Assembly: GCA_036898135.1 (NCBI GenBank)
Contig: CM072517.1
Coordinates: 62,654,269 to 62,718,268, forward strand
Source: Oncomelania hupensis
Taxonomy: Eukaryota; Mollusca; Gastropoda; Littorinimorpha; Pomatiopsidae
DNA length: 64,000 nt
Direction of reading: 5' to 3'
Positions 57,741 through 64,000 of the stretch are shown here, one piece after another. Position 1 is the stretch's first letter; every line of letters starts with the position of its first letter. The notes under the pieces are model-generated. The model was not told the DNA's origin. It worked only from the letters and a program-made list of their open reading frames with translations, and searched no databases. Both the position numbers and the translations under genes were made by a program.

Positions 57741-57990
57741 GGATGACACTGATGGATTGGCTGGAGAGGAACAAGAACTTGAACAGCTGGTACATAAACT
57801 TGACACCATCTCCAGAGCCTTCGGAATGGAAATAATTGCAAAGATCAAAATGATGACCAACAACACCAATGGCATCATCACGGACATCAAAGTTCAAGGC
57901 CAATTCCTCAACACAGTGCATAGCTTCAAATATTTAGGAACCATTGTATCAGACAATGGGTCCCGACAGGAAGTCCATCCACCCTTGGCC
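57741..57990 (+). pseudogene. LINE reverse transcriptase fragment
   Basis: It reads DDTDGLAGEEQELEQLVHKL, DTISRAFGMEII, MTNNTNGIITDIKVQGQFLN and SFKYLGTIVSDNGS. This is the palm region just after the catalytic [FY]ADD motif, the 'MTN' thumb segment and the FKYLG motif of the family. The first catalytic residues are missing or altered (DPDDTDG) and the frame is lost after SDNGSRQEV. Confidence 0.8.
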
Positions 57991-58419
57991 GCTCCAGAGA
58001 CCTTGACCTTGGAGTGAGGGTGACAAAATTTGCAAGGTATGCGTGTCTCATTGATATCTATCATGCATCGTTAGAATCGTACGTTCAATATTAATAAGAA
58101 AAACAGCGAAATTTTGTGAAATATTTTCATTATTTGACTAACATCTGTTGACCCTGTGACCTTGAAGTGATCATTCATTAATCATTTATGAGATCTCATC
58201 GATATACTGTACGCCATCTTGCAAAGATTGTTGGTGATAATTGAAATAGGTTCTGAGATACTAATCCACTTACAAGTTTTGCACAGACGGCCGGCGGAAC
58301 AAATAAGACCAACCTCCCGCCCCCCTCCTTCCCCGCAATACAAAAAAGAAAAAGTAATTTTTGGACTATGTATGACTCATTTCGCACAGATATATGCAAA
58401 AACCTGGATTTGTGTTTGA

Positions 58420-58525
<106 letters not shown>

Positions 58526-59048
58526 CACATTGCTATGCATGCGAGTCAAAAACCGATAGCTTCATACACAATGTTGACATATATACTTTCCTTAACTGGT
58601 AAATAATTTTTCTGTTCATTCACATGCAAAGTTGGAAATCGGACAATAAATCTGCACGGTACAACACACAAAAAAACGATCCTTCTCAAAGCCCTGGAAA
58701 TAATTAAAGAGGTAGCCACTATCCCATCCTATCCCGTAACTCGAAAGCAGTTGGAAGACATTATTTCTCGCGATACTTCGTTTAGTTGTTGTTGTTTTCT
58801 TTTTTTTCCTTTCTTTCTTTCCAAGGGACTGCCGCCTTCAAGTTCTTGAAGATTCTGCAACCATACTGTAGGAAGGTTTGCGCATAGCGATTTAAAGTGT
58901 ATCTGTCATACCTAACCATCCAAAGTTAGCAATTGCGAACATGCCAACAGATAATCAAAAATCCACGCTACTGCTTTAACTCCGGGTCAAAACGGAGTCG
59001 ACTCACGCCCTTGTTACGCAGAATTTGCCCCCAGCGTCAAAGGTCAAT

Positions 59049-59193
59049 TGTAGATTATAGTCACACGACACCGGAGCGAGCCAGTTGATAGTAAGGGGAA
59101 AATAAGATGATGACACGTTGGCCAATCAGGGATTCTAACCAGGGACCTTTCGGTTAACAGTACGGCGCTCTATCAACTGAGCTACCCGCCCCC
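59049..59193 (-). mobile_element. SINE-B, older minus-strand copy
   Basis: The reverse complement carries GGGTAGCTCAGTTGATAGAG and GAAAGGTCCCTGGTTAGAAT, then a shortened body with GTCGTGTGACTATAATCTAC. More substitutions and an internal deletion mark it as older. Confidence 0.75.
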
Positions 59194-59204
59194 TCGATCC
59201 CCAG

Positions 59205-59275
59205 TGTATGTTATGTTATGTTATTAGTTTATAGTCCCCTCTCTTCCCAATAAGGATTTTCAGAGAGGAGACTCT
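59205..59275 (-). mobile_element. Retroposon 3' end with (ATAAC)n tail
   Basis: The minus strand reads GTCTCCTCTCTGAAAATCCT, TATTGGGAAGAGAGGGGACT, ATAAACTAATAACATAACAT. The same block is at 5936-5992. Confidence 0.5.
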
Positions 59276-59775
59276 GCCCCAGTGTAAAATCAGCCTTGGC
59301 TTAAATACACATTCAACATGGCGGCGGCCTTGCCACCAGAACACCAAAAAGTAGCAATGCACCGAACACAGGTGCGTTACCACAATGGCGGCTACCTGAG
59401 TTACCTACTATATCGAAAATAGAGATGCAATGAGTTTTGTCTTTGAGTAAGAGGCGAACGCGTGCACAAACGCCAGGCTTTCTGACACAAGCAATAACAG
59501 CCACGAATGATGTCAAATCCCAACCTTGTAGGTTAAAAGTAGCGAGTCCAGGTCGCCATTACAAAGACAAAGCTAGACTTCATACGTCAATAGTCTACCG
59601 GCCTTGTTCACTACGTCATAACAGTGAATGAAGTGTTGACCCCTTGCGATTGTCCCATCTTGCTCGTCTCCCCATTCGGGTGGCAATAAAGTGTTACGGA
59701 ACAGTACATTCAGAGTAGTTGAGGTTTCAAGAGATTTACTTCTATCCCACTGGACCGGTTAAGTAAGGCTGAATG

Positions 59776-59996
59776 AACATTGAGGTTTAACGTCTACACC
59801 CACCATTGGCGATATGGCAGACGGGGATAACCATCCCAGGGAAAGAGGGGTAGGGACCTGAATCAACACTGAACCACCAAAGCAATCATACTGCTAAAAT
59901 GGACAGTGAAAATGGCCACATTTTATATCGCCCACCACGGGATTCGAACCTGGGTCATCGGTGTGCCAGGCGAACGCTCTACCAACTGAGTGAGGC
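59776..59996 (-). mobile_element. SINE-C copy, tRNA-like head
   Basis: A second member of the family. Shared blocks are ATAACCATCCCAGGGAAAGA, GGGGTAGGGACCT, CAATCATACTGCTAAAAT and CGCCCACCACGGGATT. The A-box side near 59990 is degraded (CTGAGTGAGGC instead of TTGAGCTACGAC). Confidence 0.75.
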
Positions 59997-60322
59997 TATC
60001 GGCTATAGTAATAGAGATACATAGATGCTGCAACGAAATCGCTTACGCTGGGAGTTTCGGTTGTACTACGTCACGCATTTTTGAAGGTCACGTGATTTCC
60101 TCCTTTACGCGGTAAGACTTTCGTTCCAATAAGCAAAAATCCAAGATTACACGAACACCTTTACGTCATTATTTGTTAAATGTTATCTTGATCAATTAAC
60201 AGCTTCTTGTTCTAAGAAATATTTAGATTCATATTCGGACTATTGATTCGCGCGTCTGAGGGCTTTCAAAATGCTGTTGTGAGGTTGTAGACATTTGTTG
60301 AGTGTGATGCATGTGTCGAAAG

Positions 60323-60393
60323 CTTTTTTGGTCCTGATTTGGCTCGGAAGAGTCCGCTGGACCTAAAGCAATAACCATGTAATGTAATGTAAG
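60323..60393 (+). mobile_element. R1 retroposon 3'-end fragment
   Basis: Only the last about 70 bp: TTGGTCCTGATTTGGCTCGG, AAGAGTCCGCTGGACCTAAA, then the tail (GTAAT)n. A 5'-truncated insertion like this supports target-primed reverse transcription for the family. A more degraded 3' fragment is at about 2536-2580. Confidence 0.65.
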
Positions 60394-60467
60394 ATCCAAA
60401 ATGGCGACAAGAAGAACCCCATCGATTGGCATTTTATTCATTGCATTCGTATATAGCATCCTGTATT

Positions 60468-60471
60468 ATTT

Positions 60472-60530
<59 letters not shown>
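60468..60530. repeat. (ATT)n microsatellite
   Basis: About 20 units. In one frame it reads as a Tyr run after a short Met-led stretch at 60391. Confidence 0.95.
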
Positions 60531-60531
<1 letters not shown>

Positions 60532-62047
60532 CGGCTTGTTTGCTTCACGGTGACATAACATTTACGTCTAAGTTGATAATACATGTAACTTACTGTTGTT
60601 TTTATTAATGGGACGATATATATTTTTTATTTTTGTAAATGGGTAACTTAGGCGTTTCAAGTTCTTTTACAATATCAGTATTGTAGGCCTGGTTGTAGGA
60701 AACTGTTTGGCAGAGTACATACGCGTACTGTCCCTTGGAAACACGATTTTTCTTGTTTCACCACACGAGAGTTACTCCAAGGGAATCAATTAAAAATTTT
60801 TAAAAAAAAAAGGTTGCGTCCTTTATTTCAGCGACGCGAAGTTAGCTGACCAATCTTTCGGTGATGCTAAAGTTATACGAAAATGGTTGAGTTGGAACGG
60901 CTGCGCGCCCATCCTTCATGCAACGAAAGGTTCACGAAGCGAAACTCCAAAGAAATGCGATCTATATTTCTCTAATAGACTTCTTTCGCAACCCCACTTC
61001 GTAGTTCGTCGTGCTTTTCGTATCGTACAGCGCGCGGCGCCGATAAATATAATTCTTACGCTACTCGATTGGCTGTAGCAGATGGACATGACCTACTTCT
61101 AGTACCTCACTTCGAACTACGTCTTAAAATTCAAACCGAGTGTCGATCCCCATTTTCACATCCAGAAAGGTTGAGTCAGGTGTCCCTTACATTCACATCG
61201 TTTTGGATGTCATATTAGCGATGTATTAAACCAAATATACCCACGAAGTCAACTTCTGTTTTGAGGAACAACTTCTGTTTTGAGGAACTCATGTCGGTAC
61301 CATTCGCGAACTTTGACCTTTACATCCAGACTACATAAACTGCTGACGTCACGGACAGACGTAGTGCGGAATCACTTTCACATGGAAAATCACTCGCTTC
61401 CGAAAGATCCCTAATAACGACAACCGGCGTCCACTGGTTACAAAGTGGTAAGTTTAAACCTCCAGGCTCCCTCACCACGCTTACCCCCCCCCCTCTCTCC
61501 CTCCACGTCCACCCCGCACACACATACACACACACACACCTAGCTCCCAACACTACTCTTTCTCCCTCCTTCCTTCCCTCCCTCCCCCCCCTCTCTATCT
61601 CTCACTGTGAAAGACGCACAGATGATCTCAACCGTCCCTCCCCAACCACAAATCAATCACGAACTGCCCTCTTACTTCAATTCAGCGGTAGTATAGTTAT
61701 TCCGGGTATCATCTCTACACGCCCCAATTTCTGGTTTCCGAGATACTGTAACAGTAGTGTCCCCACTAGCTTTCTCTGCCATATTAAACACTTCCTAAGA
61801 CCTACAGGTTGATCTTACTGCTACAACTACTGCTACATATCTATTACCACTTCTTTCCTTAACAACATTTTCTATTTGGTTAGAATCGTCCCGAGGAATC
61901 TGCAGTGACGGCGTGACGCCACGGCACACAGTATTACCCAAGTCATTGTAGTCCACGGCGTAAGTCAACCTGTTACCAATTATTATCCAAAGCGGGTCGG
62001 CTAGCGTAACTGAGAATAGAAAGGTCTTTACCTCCCTGCCTAGACGT

Positions 62048-62110
62048 TGTCCCCTATACGCTCTGTGTCCGGGGACGTTAATTTAAATAATCGCAAAAAA
62101 AAAAAAAATC
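62048..62110 (+). mobile_element. Short stem-loop retroposon tail with poly(A)
   Basis: An about 60-bp unit: GTCCCCTATACGCTCTGTGT followed by CCGGGGAC, whose ends (GTCCCC/GGGGAC) can pair as a hairpin, then TTAATTTAAATAATCGC and A15. It is flanked by the perfect direct repeat GCCTAGACGT at 62038-62047 and 62111-62120, so it moved as a unit, probably as the 3' end of a LINE. Confidence 0.65.
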
Positions 62111-62120
62111 GCCTAGACGT

Positions 62121-62320
62121 TAGTGGGGCCGGGTAGCTCAGTTGGTAAGAGCGTCTTGCTAGTAACCGAAAGGTCGCTGGTTCGAATCCCGGATTGGTCA
62201 ACGTGTGATCATATTATTTTCCCCTTTACCAACAACTGGCCCGCTGGTGTCAGTATAAATCGGTCCAGTAGTCACCTATATGCGAAAGTGTCGTGTGACT
62301 ATAATCTACAAACAACAACA
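62121..62320 (+). mobile_element. SINE-B copy with perfect 10-bp target-site duplication
   Basis: The same head, body and (CAA)n tail as the 53-kb copies. The direct repeat GCCTAGACGT flanks it at 62111-62120 and 62321-62330. Near-identity to the other copies suggests recent activity. Confidence 0.87.
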
Positions 62321-62392
62321 GCCTAGACGTCTCAGCTTCTATCGAGGTCCGTGCTGAGTATAAGACAAAGCATCGAAGGACGCGTTATTTGA

Positions 62393-62592
62393 GGGGCCGG
62401 GTAGCTCAGTTGGTAAGAGCGTCTTGCTAGTAACCGAAAGGTCGCTGGTTGGAATCCCGGATTGGTCAACGTGTGATCATTATTATTTTTCCCTTTACCA
62501 ACAACTGGCCCGCTGGTGTCAGTATAAATAATCGGTCCAGTAGTCACCTACATGACGATGAGAAAGTGTCGTGTGACTATAATCTACAAACA
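62393..62592 (+). mobile_element. SINE-B copy, slightly diverged
   Basis: The same family with small differences: GGTTGGAATCCC in the B box (C to G), ATAAATAATCGG insertion and ACATGACGATGAGAAAG before the 3' motif. The tail is CAAACATTTATTTATTTT rather than (CAA)n. No clear target-site duplication. Confidence 0.8.
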
Positions 62593-64000
62593 TTTATTTA
62601 TTTTAAAGATTTAAATCTATATTTATATCATTTCACGTCTTTTGTGATATGAGACACGTTGAACATTTTGAAAACCGATGTACGACATCAACGGTGGACA
62701 GTACAACAACAGGTCAAAGCCAAACTAGCAACCCGTGTGGCGAATAGCAGGAATACAAGTTAAAACGATGTAAGGAAATAAAACAGACCCTCAAATACCT
62801 CATTACCTCGTATTTCATCAAGAGCCAGGCATATTTAAAACCCACTGGTGTGTTAAACTTTTTTCCGGCGTTAAACATCGAACCGGTATGTATGAAAAAG
62901 AAAACAGGTACTTCCTTACCGGTTTTGTTGACATTATATCCGGTTAACTCACATCAGCCGGTAAAATGCAATCTTTGCCAAAGAATAGTCAAACAGACTA
63001 ATGTCGCTGTGTGTGTGTGGGTGTGTGCGCGCGCGAGTGCGCGTGTGTGTGCGTGCGCGCCAGCTTTTCGCGACACATGACTGTCCTGGATGCTCCGCTC
63101 TCCGTAAGGTACTACAAACAGTGATCGCGGATCTAGCTAGGCCCAGTGGCCAGCTATGGGCTAGAACAACTATGCCCTTCTAAACTAAAACTGTGAGACA
63201 CAGTGATTTGTTCCTGTGAAGAATGAAAAATAAGGGAAAGGTAAAATCAGAACAATGAAGTATAACACACCAGCTAAAACAGCTGAAGGATATGCTCCAA
63301 CTATACATACATTTATTAATAAACTCCATAATAATCAACCAGCACAACTATTCATTACATTTGAAATTATTATGAATCCATTATAAATCAAATAGCAAAA
63401 TTATTTTGCAAATCATAAGCAAACCAGCTACTTTCAGCAACTCAAATTCATTACTGTTCACGTTGCTGTTGCTTAGTATTGACTGCTGAGTTCATTATCT
63501 ACATATTAGCATATATCTTACCTAAATCATTATGAACAAAAGTAATGATGCAACTCCGCGAACAAGGTCACCACCAACACTATTATCATCACCATCATCT
63601 CGTGGAAGCACTTAGTAAAATAAGCAATCAGGTCTAATAAGGCAGGGCGACAATATCGGCAATGGTCTCAAGTTCGATCTTTCAATCACCTCCTTGGAGG
63701 CTTTACGTGAAAAGGCGCCTTTGCATACTCTTCACTCGGGGAATACGCGCTATATCACAAACACTAACCCGCATCTGACGGGCCAGTGCGTGGAAGGTGA
63801 GCGGGGAAGGGCGCGATGGGAACCTCATCACTGATCTGTATTGTATTGTACTGTATTGAATTGTATTTAAATATATTGATTTCATTTGACATTTAAAAAA
63901 AAAAACTGGCTTACTTTTCTAGTGTTGAGGGGTAACAAACTGTGTAATTGTACTCTTACTTACAATAATGCCCACTTGTATAATAGCGCCCATCTCTTAT

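Larger units (their letters stand above)
59280..60430 (+). promoter_or_regulatory. Possible promoter / first exon of a plus-strand gene
   Basis: Three ATGGCG-type motifs (59318, 59383, 60391) in AANATGGCG context resemble YY1-type promoter elements. CACGTG is at about 60090 and TACGTCAC at about 60068. An ATG at 59318 opens MAAALPPEHQKVAMHRTQ and reaches CAG|GTGCGT at 59372, a plausible donor in phase 0. No downstream exon was recognised, so this is only suggestive. Confidence 0.25.

Noticed and set aside
60882..60978. Short frame MVELERLRAHPSCNERFTKR at 60882
   Set aside because: Good start context but it stops after about 32 codons with no donor site or similarity.

Overview
This is eukaryotic, intron-rich, AT-rich DNA packed with dispersed repeats, with no prokaryotic features. 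Two multi-exon animal genes, GT-AG splicing, many tRNA-derived SINEs, RTE/endonuclease-type LINE remnants, hAT-like elements and long (GA)n, (ATT)n, (ATC)n and (CT)n arrays point to a lophotrochozoan invertebrate, most likely a gastropod mollusc. The species cannot be fixed from the sequence alone.

Two genes can be supported. (1) 1269-4667, plus strand: the last five coding exons of a gamma-glutamyltransferase (GGT, glutathione hydrolase). They cover the small catalytic subunit from just before the autocleavage Thr to the stop; the large-subunit exons lie upstream of the window. (2) 18631-39515, minus strand: a nearly complete BCL9/Legless gene, the Wnt co-activator that links beta-catenin to Pygopus. 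Eight coding exons join in frame with canonical splice sites into about 1375 residues. They carry HD1 (Pygopus binding) in exon 4, HD2 (beta-catenin binding) in exon 5, long Met/Gly/Pro-rich low-complexity segments, and C-terminal T-[IL]-Q-Y-[LF]-P motifs. The two genes converge, 3' end to 3' end, across a repeat-rich gap from about 4.7 to 18.6 kb.

Layout: 1-4667 GGT 3' half, with SINE-A and R1 repeats in its introns; 4668-18630 intergenic or UTR sequence with R1 retroposons, a composite tRNA/5S SINE, a 43-bp tandem repeat and a MITE; 18631-39515 BCL9, whose introns hold R1 copies, a 57/51-bp minisatellite and a tandem duplication containing two exon-like cassettes; 39516-64000 BCL9 5' flank and a gene-poor repeat zone with two hAT-like elements, LINE pieces with 5' inversions, and at least five tRNA-derived SINE families, several with visible target-site duplications.

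The most interesting signal is the pair of paralogous, phase-0/phase-0 exon-like cassettes (24122-24271 and 25026-25184, minus strand). They lie in the BCL9 intron whose flanking exons are also phase 0, so either could be spliced into BCL9 without a frameshift. Other points of interest are SINE/retroposon insertions stacked on one target site at about 53.0-53.4 kb and 62.04-62.33 kb, two LINE insertions with twin-priming inversion geometry, and a SINE that combines a tRNA-like head with a 5S rRNA box C motif.
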